From Burkholderia thailandensis E264 (lineage in GTDB: Bacteria; Pseudomonadota; Gammaproteobacteria; Burkholderiales; Burkholderiaceae): a DNA stretch of 64,000 bases. The stretch is from the NCBI RefSeq assembly GCF_000012365.1, contig NC_007651.1, forward strand, positions 124,001-188,000, in the 5' to 3' direction. The position numbers and the translations under genes were made by a program. The stretch's first letter is position 1, and each line of letters begins with the position of its first letter. This document shows positions 7,829-18,800 of this stretch, piece by piece. The notes under the pieces are model-generated. The model worked only from the letters and a program-made list of their open reading frames with translations. It was not told the origin of the DNA and did no database searches.

Positions 7829-7917
7829 CCGGCCCGTCTGCCAAACAACAAAGGAAGGCTCAGTACGACTCTTCTACGTCGTCTAGCTATGGCCTCCAGC
7901 GTAGTAGGAGTTTATCG

Positions 7918-10900
7918 ATGAGTGGGCGTTGGAAGGCGATTTCGCCGTCTCAGTTTCCGTGGGAACAGGATGCGCTGGACTTTGTTCAGCGCGCGCTACC
8001 GAACCGCGAGCCGTTTCGCGCGTACAGTAACTTCGAGTTTGTCGCCGACGACGGGAGCATCAACGAAGTTGATCTGCTAGTTATCTCGCGCTACAGCATC
8101 TTTCTTGTCGAGATAAAGAGTCGACCTGGCGAAGTCGGCGGCGATTCGCACACCTGGATCTGGCGGGACGGTGGGAGAGAGTACTTCGACGATAACCCCT
8201 TGCTGTTGACCAACCGCAAGGCGAAGAAGCTCGCGTCGCTCCTTCGCAAGCAACTGACTCTCCAGAAGCGCCGCACACCCTACATCCAGTCCCTGGTCTT
8301 TTTGTCGGACCCTGCACAGCGCTGCAAGCTTACGGGTCCCGCGCGTGAAAACGTGCAATTGCGTGCGGATATTGTCGGCAAACTATTCGATGAGACAGCC
8401 CCTGTCACCAGTGCGCAGCCCATCGACCGGGATTTGGCGACGTCCATCAACCGGGCTCTGGAAATCGTTGGCATTCGCCCGCCTCAGCAGAGCCGGCGTG
8501 TGGGTGACTACCAGCTCGAACAGGTCCTTGCCGAGACCGACTTTCACCAGGACTGGCTGGCCAAGCACGTATCACTGAATAACCTTTGGCGACGAGTCCG
8601 ACTTTACACCGCCAAGCGGACGCTCAGTGCTGCGCAACGCGCGGTGCTGGTCGACGCGGCTCGCCGAGAGTTTCAATTGCTTGAGGGTATACGCCATCCG
8701 GGCATCCTGCGCGCATTGGATTTCATTGACAGTGAGCATGGGCCTGCCCTGATCTTTGAGTACGAGGAAGGACTCCAACGGCTCGACCACTTCATTCGGG
8801 CTCAAGGCGATCAACTTGATCTCTGGCAACGGCTGAAGCTCGTGCGCGCGATTGCCGAAGCACTGGATGCGGCGCACCGCTATCGGCTCTACCACCGTGG
8901 CCTGTCACCCCACACGATCATGGTCAGGACCGTCGGTACCAATTCCTTCGATGTCACCCTCTTCGATTGGCAGATCGCTACCCGTCAGTTGCAAGAGGCC
9001 GAGAGCGAAACGACGGGCACGCTCCATGTGGAAATGCTCTCAGACCGTGTGGCGCAAGAGATCTATCTCGCTCCCGAAGCACGCAACGCGCCCCGGCCAG
9101 ATGCCATTAAGCTGGATGTGTTCTCGCTTGGTGCCATCTCGTATTTCGTCCTCGCCGGCGAGCCGCCGGCCGTTAGCGGCGATGAGTTGGTCATCAAGTG
9201 CGAACAGGGCCCCGGGCTCACCTTGTCGGCGATGGTCAATGGGTGCTTGGCCGAAATCGAGGATCTAATCCAGTTTGCTACCTGGCCGTCGCCCGATGAT
9301 CGATTCAGCTCTACCAACGAATTCCTGAGTGCGCTCGACAAGGCTGAAGAGGCGCTTGAAGACGCTCTGACCGCACCGGCATCACCTTTGGCGTCACCCC
9401 TTGATGCGAACACGGGCAATGAGCTCAACGGCTTTGAAGTCTTGCGTCGACTGGGCAAGGGCGGTACCAGCCTGGCCCTCGAGGTACGGCGGAAAAGCGC
9501 GGGACAACCACGCCAGGGAGTCTTTAAAATTGCGTTGGAGCCGGAGTACAACAATCGACTCAAGCAGGAAGCCGAGACGCTGGTCAGACTTCAGCCCCAT
9601 CAGAATATCGTCCAGTGCTTTGAGCGCTTCGAAATTGCTGGTCTGGCGACCTTGTTCCTGTCCTCGGCAGGAGAGGAAACGCTGGGTGAACGCTTGCGTC
9701 AAGAAGGACGCTTGGGTTTGGACCTGCTGCAGAGGTTTGGCGAAGAGCTGATTTCCGTTGTGGAGTACCTGGAGCGCGAGGGCGTCCCGCACCGCGACAT
9801 CAAGCCAGACAACATCGGTATTCGCCCGGGAGCCGGAAAACGACTTACCCTGACGCTGTTTGACTTCTCGCTGGCGGGTGTGCCCGCTACCGACCTGAAC
9901 GCGGGCACACGGGTCTACATGGACCCGTTCCTGCGCAAACGCGGAATGTGGGATGGCTATGCCGAGCGCTACTCCTGTGCGCTCACTTTGCACGAGATGG
10001 CTACCGGCACACTACCCGAATGGGGCGATGGCAGCGCCGATCCGGTTACGCTGAAGTCGGAAATCGTTCTGGACTCGGAGCGCTTTGACGCGTCGATTCG
10101 AAAGCAGGCACTCGACTTCTTCAGCCGGGCGCTGGCGCGCGATCACCGCAAGCGTTTTGACAACGCCGAGCAGATGTTGCGTCAATGGCGCAGGGTTTTC
10201 GAGAACGTCTCGCGTCCTGTCACGACGCACACGACGCAACTTCCGCAAAGTCAACTACCCCTCGGCGAAGAATCACCTGCAGGGGGAATCACGCCCGGCA
10301 CGCCTCTTGAGTCGTTGGAGCTGGACTCGCGTCACCTCGAACTGCTCGACCGGATCGGTCGCGATGAGCTGGCTACTGCCGGGGATCTGGCCGATTTACC
10401 GCGTAATCGGCTCTACAGGCACCGGGGCATTGCGCTGGCTGTAGCACGTGAACTGCATCAAATTGCCGACCGGCTGCGTCACCAGTTCAGCGGTGGCGCC
10501 GCTAAGGATGACGAGCCCGCAGATACTACTGTAGCCAAACTATCGGTGGATGCCGCAGCCGCATTGCTCATACCCAAGAAAGGCGATGAAAGCCAACTCG
10601 AGGTATTGGAGAAATGGCTCGGGCTGAGCGCGCAGCCGGGCACGTCACTTCTGCAGGAAGACGTGTTGCAATCGATGGTTGAGCGGATGTCGCGGCAGCC
10701 AGAGATCACCCACCTGCGCGACGACGTGGCCCTAGTGCTGGCCGGTCTGGGCGGCATTGCGACCGTTGGTGAAATTGCCGCCGCATTGCTGGCCCGACGT
10801 GGGAGCGTGCAAACAGGTGCGGCCCGACGCAGCGAGGCCGAAGCCGTGACACGGGCCGTCATTACCGTCGAGCGCACCAAGCAAGCAGCCCGCTGGCAAC

Positions 10901-12120
10901 TTGTGAAGCGCGCCGCCAACGTTCGCCCTCTAGTGGAACCACCGCAAGTTGACGATCTGGTGGTCGCGACCTTGGCCAGCAGCGGTGCGGCCGGGCTATT
11001 CCCTTCTGCTCCCGAGGTTCGAGCCAGCTACGCCGTGGCTTTGGGCGAAGCAGCGGACCGGCTGGCCCAACAAGACCCTCTGCCGTCGTCGCAACAGGTG
11101 GCGGACACCTTGGCCCGCATACCGCCGCCGGCTGGCGACTTGGGGTTGAGCTCGGAGCGACTGATTCGTCTGGCTGCCGCTTGTGCCCAACAGGCGGCTT
11201 TGTCCTCGCGTTTGGAGTTTTACCCAGTCCAGCTGTCTGCTGCGCGTGCCGTCAAATTGGCCACGAACTCATTGCTCGGTTTGCGTCAGTTCGACCTGCA
11301 GACAATCGGGCGCCGGATCTTCGCTCGGTATCCTGAGGCCGCGCCGCTGCCCGGCCCCACAGAACTGGAGCAACTGCTCGAGGACGCTGGATTGGAGGTG
11401 AAGTGGGACGGTGCCAAGTGCGCCTTCGTCACGCACTATTCTGCGGGCATCATTTCGAGCACCACGCAGATCGGCCGCTTTGGCACCAATAACCGCCCGC
11501 GCACGGCGACCGCACCGGATGTGCAGGCGGCTCAGCAGATCGACGAGCGCATCAAGCACGCCTTGAGCAGCGGCAAATTGCTTACCTTGTCCGTCGATCC
11601 CAAGGGCCTCGCGATCGCGCAGCATGAGCTGGCGCAGCGTTTTGGACTGAAAGTCATCGATTTCGACGACCTCGTGCTCACACAGTTTGAGGCGCAAGCC
11701 AAGGAATGGGACATAGACTGGAATACCCTGCTAGCTGCCGATGCCGCTCCCGCAGGTTCGGTCGATTCTCATAACTTTGCCACCGTTCTTGGCGAAGTTT
11801 GGCCCAAGGTTGAAGCACAGTTACTCCAAGACGACCAACCAGGCTTGTTGGTGAACCTCGGTTTAGCGGCGCGCTGGCAGAAGATGCCCTTGTTCGCCAA
11901 GCTTGCCGATGCCTGCATGTTCGGCAAGCGCCCTCCGCTGATTGCCTTGCTTGCGAGCCCGCTAACGCCCGATAACAGACCGGTGCTGGACGGCGAAGCA
12001 GTTCCAGTCACCATCAACACTACGGATTACGGTCGCATCCCCCGAGCTTGGCTTGAAAACGCCCATCGCAAACACGACATCACGGCCTCTACGACCAGCA
12101 CGAAGTCAAAACTAATATGA
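7918..12120 (+). CDS. pglW: BREX type 2 PglW: NERD domain, pseudokinase and Ser/Thr kinase
   Basis: This 1400-residue protein opens with a NERD nuclease-related domain (about residues 10-190), where NEVDLLVIS near 48 and VEIKS near 63 give the PD-(D/E)XK-type residues. Two kinase-fold regions follow. The first (about 195-415) has HRG in place of HRD near 325 and LFDWQ in place of DFG, so it should be inactive. The second (about 500-750) has a glycine loop LGKGGTS, a VFKIAL lysine, HRDIKPDN near 624 and LFDFS. The rest is a long helical C-terminal region typical of PglW. In Streptomyces Pgl, PglW is an autophosphorylating kinase needed for phage resistance. ATG 7918 is chosen because TAGGAG lies seven bases upstream; a TTG at 7825 overlapping the regulator is the alternative. 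Confidence 0.85.
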   Translation: MSGRWKAISPSQFPWEQDALDFVQRALPNREPFRAYSNFEFVADDGSINEVDLLVISRYSIFLVEIKSRPGEVGGDSHTWIWRDGGREYFDDNPLLLTNRKAKKLASLLRKQLTLQKRRTPYIQSLVFLSDPAQRCKLTGPARENVQLRADIVGKLFDETAPVTSAQPIDRDLATSINRALEIVGIRPPQQSRRVGDYQLEQVLAETDFHQDWLAKHVSLNNLWRRVRLYTAKRTLSAAQRAVLVDAARREFQLLEGIRHPGILRALDFIDSEHGPALIFEYEEGLQRLDHFIRAQGDQLDLWQRLKLVRAIAEALDAAHRYRLYHRGLSPHTIMVRTVGTNSFDVTLFDWQIATRQLQEAESETTGTLHVEMLSDRVAQEIYLAPEARNAPRPDAIKLDVFSLGAISYFVLAGEPPAVSGDELVIKCEQGPGLTLSAMVNGCLAEIEDLIQFATWPSPDDRFSSTNEFLSALDKAEEALEDALTAPASPLASPLDANTGNELNGFEVLRRLGKGGTSLALEVRRKSAGQPRQGVFKIALEPEYNNRLKQEAETLVRLQPHQNIVQCFERFEIAGLATLFLSSAGEETLGERLRQEGRLGLDLLQRFGEELISVVEYLEREGVPHRDIKPDNIGIRPGAGKRLTLTLFDFSLAGVPATDLNAGTRVYMDPFLRKRGMWDGYAERYSCALTLHEMATGTLPEWGDGSADPVTLKSEIVLDSERFDASIRKQALDFFSRALARDHRKRFDNAEQMLRQWRRVFENVSRPVTTHTTQLPQSQLPLGEESPAGGITPGTPLESLELDSRHLELLDRIGRDELATAGDLADLPRNRLYRHRGIALAVARELHQIADRLRHQFSGGAAKDDEPADTTVAKLSVDAAAALLIPKKGDESQLEVLEKWLGLSAQPGTSLLQEDVLQSMVERMSRQPEITHLRDDVALVLAGLGGIATVGEIAAALLARRGSVQTGAARRSEAEAVTRAVITVERTKQAARWQLVKRAANVRPLVEPPQVDDLVVATLASSGAAGLFPSAPEVRASYAVALGEAADRLAQQDPLPSSQQVADTLARIPPPAGDLGLSSERLIRLAAACAQQAALSSRLEFYPVQLSAARAVKLATNSLLGLRQFDLQTIGRRIFARYPEAAPLPGPTELEQLLEDAGLEVKWDGAKCAFVTHYSAGIISSTTQIGRFGTNNRPRTATAPDVQAAQQIDERIKHALSSGKLLTLSVDPKGLAIAQHELAQRFGLKVIDFDDLVLTQFEAQAKEWDIDWNTLLAADAAPAGSVDSHNFATVLGEVWPKVEAQLLQDDQPGLLVNLGLAARWQKMPLFAKLADACMFGKRPPLIALLASPLTPDNRPVLDGEAVPVTINTTDYGRIPRAWLENAHRKHDITASTTSTKSKLI

Positions 12121-15100
12121 TCGATCGCGCAAAACTGCTGGCGGACCTTAAGCTCCAGGTTCGAGCCTTGGAGGCTGACCTCCGGCAACGCTTTGTTAGC
12201 AACGCTAGTGAATACAAATCGCGGCTCACCGCCGAATGGCAAGCCGCGCGTGACGCCGGGCGCACATCAGAGGACGTGGCCATTTGGGCTGAAGCGCAAT
12301 TCACGCAATCGGCGGTGGCGTGGGTGCTTGCTTGTGTGTTCGTGCGCTTCTGCGAAGACAATGATCTGCTCGACGCCCCGTTGATTTCGGGCACCGACGG
12401 TCGGGGACAATCCGCCGTGTCACGGCAGGAGGCCTTTTACCTGCAAAGTCCTACCGCATCCGACAACGATTACCTTCGTGAGGTATTCGCCGTGGCAGGG
12501 CGTCTGCCCGGGCTGTCGGACGTCCTCAAAGTTCAAAGCAGCCTGCTGCTTGCGCCGGTGTCGGCCGACATGGGCAAGCAGCTGGTGCGCTTCTTTCGTG
12601 CCACAAACGCGGACAGTGGCTCGTTGGTGCATGATTTTGCCGACCCAGAGTGGAACACGCGCTTTTTGGGCGACCTTTACCAGGACTTGTCTGAGGCTGC
12701 TCGCGAACGCTATGCGCTGCTGCAGACGCCAGAATTCGTCGAGTCGTTCATCCTCGATCGCACCCTTACCCCGGCGCTCGACGTCTATACCCTGGAAGAA
12801 GTCGATCTGATCGACCCTACTTGTGGTTCCGGGCACTTCTTGCTCGGCGCATTCGAGCGCTTAGCTCCGCGCTGGCTGCGCAAGCGGCCAGAAAATGTCA
12901 ATCTAGCCCTCCAGGAGGCGCTGGGACGCATTGCGGGCATTGACCTCAACCCTTACGCAGTGGCGATTGCGCGTTTCCGCCTGCTGATCGCTGCACTAAA
13001 GATGGCGAGCGTCAAAAAATTACGGCTCGCTCCGGACTTTCATTTGCACGTCGAAACGGGTGATAGTCTGCTGCACGGCTTCGACCAGCGGGACTACGCG
13101 GGGGCACAGGTTTCTCTCGCATTGGACACCCCGCAGGAGAACTTGGCCGCGGTCGCTGACCACTTGTATCGGCACGCCTTCGCGGCTGAGGACCTGACGG
13201 CCACGAATCGGATTCTGGCCCGAAAATACGCGGCGGTTGTCGGCAATCCACCTTACATTGCAGTCAAGGATCGCGCTGTCTCGGCCCTGTATCGAGAGCG
13301 ATTCTCCAGCTGCCACGGAAAGTACGCCCTCGTTGCGCCATTTTGCGAGCGATTCTGGGCATTGGCCAAGCCGCTCGATAACGCTCAACGTGCAGGGTAC
13401 GTGGGATTAATTGTCGGCAACGCCTTCATGAAACGTGAATTCGGAAAAAAGCTTGTCGAAGAATTCTTCCCTTCAGTGGATCTCACGCACGTAATCGATA
13501 CTGCTGGCGCGTACATCCCGGGACATGGAACTCCCACAGTCATCCTCGCGGGGCGCAACCGCCTTCCAGCGAGCCCGGTCATTCGCGCTGCGATGGGGAT
13601 TGAAGGGGAGCCAAGCAAACCTGACGACCCTTCGCAAGGAATCGTTTGGAGGGCGATTGTTGACCAGATCGACCAGCGTGATTCAGAGTCCAAATGGATC
13701 AGCGTCTCGGATATTGATAGGAGCACACTTGCGAAGCATCCCTGGAGTATGGGAGGCGGAGGCGCATCGAGCCTGAAAGAAGCTATTGAAGACAGCGCGG
13801 AAAAAATTCTGGCTGATTTCGCTGATTCGATTGGTATTACGTCTTTTACTCTAGAGGATAACGCATATATTCACGACTCGCAGACGTTTCGGCGTCAAGG
13901 AGTTGAAGTTCAATTGCTTCGCGACATGGTTGTCGGGGACGAAGTGCGGGATTGGTTCAATGATTGCGAATCGACTGCACTATTTCCCTACGACGCTAAC
14001 TATTCGCCAATAAGGCTTGCCGCATTTCGCAAGGCTTTCGCTTTTCTCTGGCCGTATCGGACGTGCCTTTCAAATAGTAAGATGTTCGGTGGGCAAACAA
14101 AGGTAGAAGCAGGCCTGAATTGGTTTGAGTATGGTCGACTGACAGCAGGGAAACTGGTCACTCCGCTATCAATCACGTTCGCGTTCGTCGCGACGCACAA
14201 CCATTTTGTTCTTGATCGGGGCGGAAAGATATTCAATCGCAGCTCTCCGGTAATTAAGCTTCCGGCGGGCACTGGAGAGGACGAACACTTAGGGCTGGTT
14301 GGTCTGCTAAATTCATCTACGGCTTGCTTTTGGCTGAAACAGATGTTTCACAACAAAGGCAGCACGGTAGATCAGCATGGAGCTCGTCAGCGCACAAGTG
14401 CGTTTGAAGATTTTTACGAATACACGGGTACCGGAGTTGGAAAATTTCCCGTGCCCAATGTGAGGCCAGTTCAAATTGCACGGCAGATCAGTGATCTAGC
14501 CATCGAATGCTCTCGACATCTCCCTGCTGCACTGATTGCGAGGGGGGCGATTAGCCGGAAGGAACTCGATGCATCGCGCGCGGAATCAGCGCGTATCCGG
14601 TCGAAGATGATTGCTTGGCAGGAAGAGCTTGACTGGAAGACCTACTCACTTTTTGACGTGACCGACGAGGAGCTTTGTTTCGATAAAGATCCGCCGGAGG
14701 TCAAACTCGGGGAACGCGCGTTTGAAATTGCGCTGGCTCAGGACTGTACTGCAGGAATAGCCGCGACGACTTGGTTCGATAGGCACCGCTCGCAACCAAT
14801 CACGTCGGTGCCCACGCATTGGCCATCTGACTATCGAGCATTAGTGGAAAAACGGATTGCAGCTATCCGTAAGTCGCGCGACCTGGCATTGATCGAGCGT
14901 CCAGAGTGCAAGCGTCGTTGGGTGTCTGATGAATGGGATGCGCTGGAAAAGGCTGCCCTCGAACAATGGTTGTTGAACCGTTTGGAAGCTGCGGACCTGT
15001 GGCCGCACGATGCACTCCCTGCACCCAAACTGCGTTCGGTCCGCGAGCTTGTCGATGCTTTATCTGGTGACGAAGAATTCCGGCGAGCTTTGGACCTCTA

Positions 15101-15812
15101 TGCAGGCAGCGGCAGCGACGCTCACGTAACCGTTGTCGCACTGGTGCAGCAGGCCAGCGTACCTTTTTTGGATGCGCTGCGTTACAGCGAGAGCGGTTTG
15201 CGGAAGCGCGCGGTGTGGCGTAACACATGGCTGATGCAACGGCGCGAGGATGCGCTCGATGCGGAGGTGGCTCGCCAACTGACTGATGAGCCGATCGAGG
15301 CGATTAAGGAGGAGCAGGCAAAACGTAAAGCCGCGGAAGTGGGCGTTGTTCCTGTCCCACCGAAATACAAGCAAGTGGATTACCGCGAAGGTGTGTATTG
15401 GAAGTTGCGCGGTGCCCTTGATGTGCCCAAGGAGCGTTTTGTTTGTTTTCCGGGCTTGGAGCGTAGCAACGACGCCGGAAGCCCGATGCTGCTGTGGGCT
15501 GGCTACGATGCCAAGGCCCGCGCTTTAGCCCTGACAGGCTACCTGTATGAGATGCTTCAACGTGAAGGCGCTGATGTGGCGCGTTTGACGCCTGCGTTGG
15601 CGGGGCTAGACGAGCTACTCCCATGGGTGCATCAATGGCATCCGGAGGCCGATGACGACCTGGGCATGAGCACTGGCGACTACTTGCAGGGCCTGCTCGA
15701 TGCGCAGTTGGCGCAGCACGGGCTGACGCTGAGCGCACTGCGCGCTTGGCAACCCGAAGCTCCGGTTCGCCGCAAACGCGGCAAGCGGGGCCAGCACGTA
15801 GCACAAGCCTAA
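12117..15812 (+). CDS. pglX: BREX type 2 PglX: adenine-specific DNA methyltransferase
   Basis: This 1231-residue protein has the gamma-class N6-adenine methylase motifs: DPTCGSGHFLLGAFERL (motif I, SAM binding, near residue 232), GIDLNPYAVAIARFRL (motif II) and VVGNPPYI (motif IV catalytic NPPY, near 375). A variable region that should contain the target-recognition domain follows, then a conserved C-terminal half. In BREX, PglX/BrxX marks host DNA at a nonpalindromic adenine site and is also needed for restriction. The ATG overlaps the pglW stop (ATGA), indicating translational coupling. All catalytic motifs are intact and no frameshift is visible. Confidence 0.9.
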   Translation: MIDRAKLLADLKLQVRALEADLRQRFVSNASEYKSRLTAEWQAARDAGRTSEDVAIWAEAQFTQSAVAWVLACVFVRFCEDNDLLDAPLISGTDGRGQSAVSRQEAFYLQSPTASDNDYLREVFAVAGRLPGLSDVLKVQSSLLLAPVSADMGKQLVRFFRATNADSGSLVHDFADPEWNTRFLGDLYQDLSEAARERYALLQTPEFVESFILDRTLTPALDVYTLEEVDLIDPTCGSGHFLLGAFERLAPRWLRKRPENVNLALQEALGRIAGIDLNPYAVAIARFRLLIAALKMASVKKLRLAPDFHLHVETGDSLLHGFDQRDYAGAQVSLALDTPQENLAAVADHLYRHAFAAEDLTATNRILARKYAAVVGNPPYIAVKDRAVSALYRERFSSCHGKYALVAPFCERFWALAKPLDNAQRAGYVGLIVGNAFMKREFGKKLVEEFFPSVDLTHVIDTAGAYIPGHGTPTVILAGRNRLPASPVIRAAMGIEGEPSKPDDPSQGIVWRAIVDQIDQRDSESKWISVSDIDRSTLAKHPWSMGGGGASSLKEAIEDSAEKILADFADSIGITSFTLEDNAYIHDSQTFRRQGVEVQLLRDMVVGDEVRDWFNDCESTALFPYDANYSPIRLAAFRKAFAFLWPYRTCLSNSKMFGGQTKVEAGLNWFEYGRLTAGKLVTPLSITFAFVATHNHFVLDRGGKIFNRSSPVIKLPAGTGEDEHLGLVGLLNSSTACFWLKQMFHNKGSTVDQHGARQRTSAFEDFYEYTGTGVGKFPVPNVRPVQIARQISDLAIECSRHLPAALIARGAISRKELDASRAESARIRSKMIAWQEELDWKTYSLFDVTDEELCFDKDPPEVKLGERAFEIALAQDCTAGIAATTWFDRHRSQPITSVPTHWPSDYRALVEKRIAAIRKSRDLALIERPECKRRWVSDEWDALEKAALEQWLLNRLEAADLWPHDALPAPKLRSVRELVDALSGDEEFRRALDLYAGSGSDAHVTVVALVQQASVPFLDALRYSESGLRKRAVWRNTWLMQRREDALDAEVARQLTDEPIEAIKEEQAKRKAAEVGVVPVPPKYKQVDYREGVYWKLRGALDVPKERFVCFPGLERSNDAGSPMLLWAGYDAKARALALTGYLYEMLQREGADVARLTPALAGLDELLPWVHQWHPEADDDLGMSTGDYLQGLLDAQLAQHGLTLSALRAWQPEAPVRRKRGKRGQHVAQA

Positions 15813-15844
15813 TCTGATACACGAGATTCGAGAGATACATTAAC

Positions 15845-18800
15845 GTGCCAAAACTACGCGAGATATTTGACCTGCCAGAGCAGGTTCACCAGGGCGACTT
15901 TGTTCTCCGCCTAACGGATGGCTTGAGTGCCCCTGCGGAAACCGTGCGCGACTATATCGCCACGCCCCAGTTGGTGAAGTGCTTCGACCAGGCGCTTGGG
16001 GTAGTCAAGGGCGCGATCGATAGCCGAATGAGCAAGGGCGCGTACCTGCACGGCAGCTTCGGTTCCGGTAAGAGCCACTTCATGGCCATCTTGTCACTGG
16101 TGTTGCGCGGCGACGCCGCGGCCCGTGGTAAGCCCGAGTTGGCCCCGGTTGTGTCCAAGCACAACGGCTGGACGCAGGGCAAAAAGTTCTTGGTAGTGCC
16201 ATTCCACATGATCAATGCCGAGACGTTGGAGTCAGCGCTCTTCTCGGGCTATGCGGAGCTCACCGCTCGTTTGCACCCGGACGCGCCAAGCCCTGGTTTC
16301 TATCAGAGCGAAGGCATGCTCAACGATGCGCAGAAGTTGCGCACCCAGATGGGTGACGAGGTCTTCTTTCGCACTCTGAATGGCGCAGCCGGCGCGGCCT
16401 CTGGCGGCGGCTGGGGGCGCGTCACGCAGACCTGGGCCGCCGCTCGCTTCGAGGCCGCCCTGAAGGTACCGCCCGGAAGCCCTGAGCGGTTCAAACTCGT
16501 CGGTGCCTTGACACGCGCGTTCTATGGCAGCGTAAGCCATTTGTCCGCCTCGCAGCGCGAGATGTACACCTCGCTGGACGAGGGCTTGTCGGCAATGTCA
16601 CATCATGCAAAGGATCTGGGCTACGACGGCATTATCCTGTTCTTGGACGAGTTCATCCTGTGGTTGGCAAGCCGTGCGGCGGATGTGGCTTGGATCGCCC
16701 GTGAAGGGCAAAAGGTCGCGAAGTTGGTCGAGTCGAGCAACGCTGACCGCCCGACGCCCATCATCAGCTTCATGGCCCGCCAGCGTGATTTGCGCGAACT
16801 GGTCGGTGAGCACATGCCTGGTGCCGAGCAGTTGTCGTTTGCCGATACGCTGCAGTATTGGGAGGCCCGTTTCGACAAGGTGAACCTGGAAGACAGGAAC
16901 CTTCCAGAGATTGCTAAGAAGCGACTGCTGCGCACGCGCGGGCCTGCAGAGGATGCGCTGCTCAAGGGAGCGATCAACAAGCTTTTGGGTAGCCAGCCCG
17001 AAGTGCTGCAAACCCTGTTGACCCGCGACGGCGATCAGCAGATGCTTCAGGACCTGTACCCCTTTACGCCTGCACTGATCCAAACCCTGATCGCTGTGTC
17101 GTCGATGCTGCAGCGTGAGCGGACGGCGCTTAAGCTGATGCAGCAGATGCTAGTCGACAAGGCCGACGCGCTGGAGATTGGTGACGTGATCCCGGTCGGC
17201 GATCTTTTTGACGTAATTGCCGATGGGGATGAGCCGTTCACCCATGGCATCAAGCTCTTTTTCGAGCAAGCAAAGCAGCTCTGGCGGCGGCGGTTGTTGC
17301 CTATTCTGGAGACCCAGCACGGCGTGGCTTGGGAAGACATCGAATCTGGAAAGGCCGACTTCAAGAAAGCGGCGGCCTTGCAGAACGATGCGCGGTTGCT
17401 CAAGACTCTGGTGTTGGCGGCACTGGTGCCCGAAGTCGAAGCCCTGAAAAACTTAACCCCGACAAAGCTAGCTGCGCTGAACCACGGCACGATTCGCACG
17501 CCGGTGCCCGGGAGTGAGGGCATCACCGTGCTGACTAAGCTCAAGCGCTGGGCGGGTCAGGCCGGTGAAATCAAAATCGCGGACGATTCGCCGAATCCGA
17601 TCGTGTCCGTTGAGGTGGCCAAGGTCGACACTGACGCCATTTTGGCCAACGCGATGGTGTTTGACACGCAGGGAAACCGGCAGGCGGAAGTCAGGCAATT
17701 GATTACCGACGGCTTAGGATTGGCCGATGCAGGCTCCAGCCTGCTGCCGCCCGAGATGGAGATCAGTTGGCGCGGCTCGAGGCGCGCGGCGGAGATTCTG
17801 TTTGGCAATGTTCGTGAGCAATCCTTCGACACCCTCAAGGGGCGAGAAGGAACGTGGCGCATCCTGGTCGATTTCCCGTTTGACCACCAACCCGAGCACG
17901 GCCCACAAGACGACGTGGCCAAAATCAACGGATTCCTCAACGAAGGGAGGGTTGGCCGCTCGATGGTGTGGCTGCCGTCTTTCCTTTCCCCGAATACGCA
18001 GGACCAGTTGGGCCGTTTGGTGGTCATCAATTTCGTCTTGCGTGGCAACAACTTGGACCAATACGCCAGCCAGCTGTCGCAAACGGATCGCGAGCAAGCG
18101 CGCGTGCTGCTCACTAACCAGCGTGATCAACTTCGTCAGTTCATTCGCAACTGCCTGTACACGGCGTACGGGCTCAACAGCGTCGCCCAGGAAGCACTGG
18201 ACCCCGCGCAAACCGTCGACGAGCATTACTTTAGCCTGGACCCCTCCTTGGTTCTGCGGCCACCCGTGGCGGCCAACTTCAAAGACGCGTTCGAGAAACT
18301 CGCGGAACAAGCGCTGGACTACGAATTTCCAGCCCACCCGCACTTTGACGCCGAACCACGCCCGATTGCTGTCAAGCGCCTCGCTGATCTGATGGTGCTG
18401 GCGGCTCAGAAGCCCGCCCATCGTGTTGAACTCGAAGCCTCGCTTCGCGACGACGCAAAGCGCATTGCACCCAGGCTCGATCTGGCTGAGGTCGGCGAGG
18501 CTGCGCTGCAGCTTCGTGACGACTGGTCGCAGCATTTTGCTAGACAGATTGCGCAGCAGGCAGGACGCGAGCCCACGGTGACCGATCTCCGCCGCTGGCT
18601 GGATTTGCCCGATCGACGCGGTCTCCGCGAAGACCTGCAGGACCTTGTAATCTTGACCTGGCTGGCCAAGAGCAATCGCTCCTTGTACCGCTTCGGGCAA
18701 CCGTTCAAAGGCGAAATCGGCAACGTGCCGAACGAATGCGAGGTGCGTGAGCAACCCTTGCCGACGGTGGTCGAATGGGACAAGGCGACCAAACTCGCAG

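Noticed and set aside
7825..7917. TTG start for PglW overlapping the regulator stop
   Set aside because: Residues before 7918 are Ser/Gln-rich and not domain-like, and a good ribbon of TAGGAG precedes ATG 7918.
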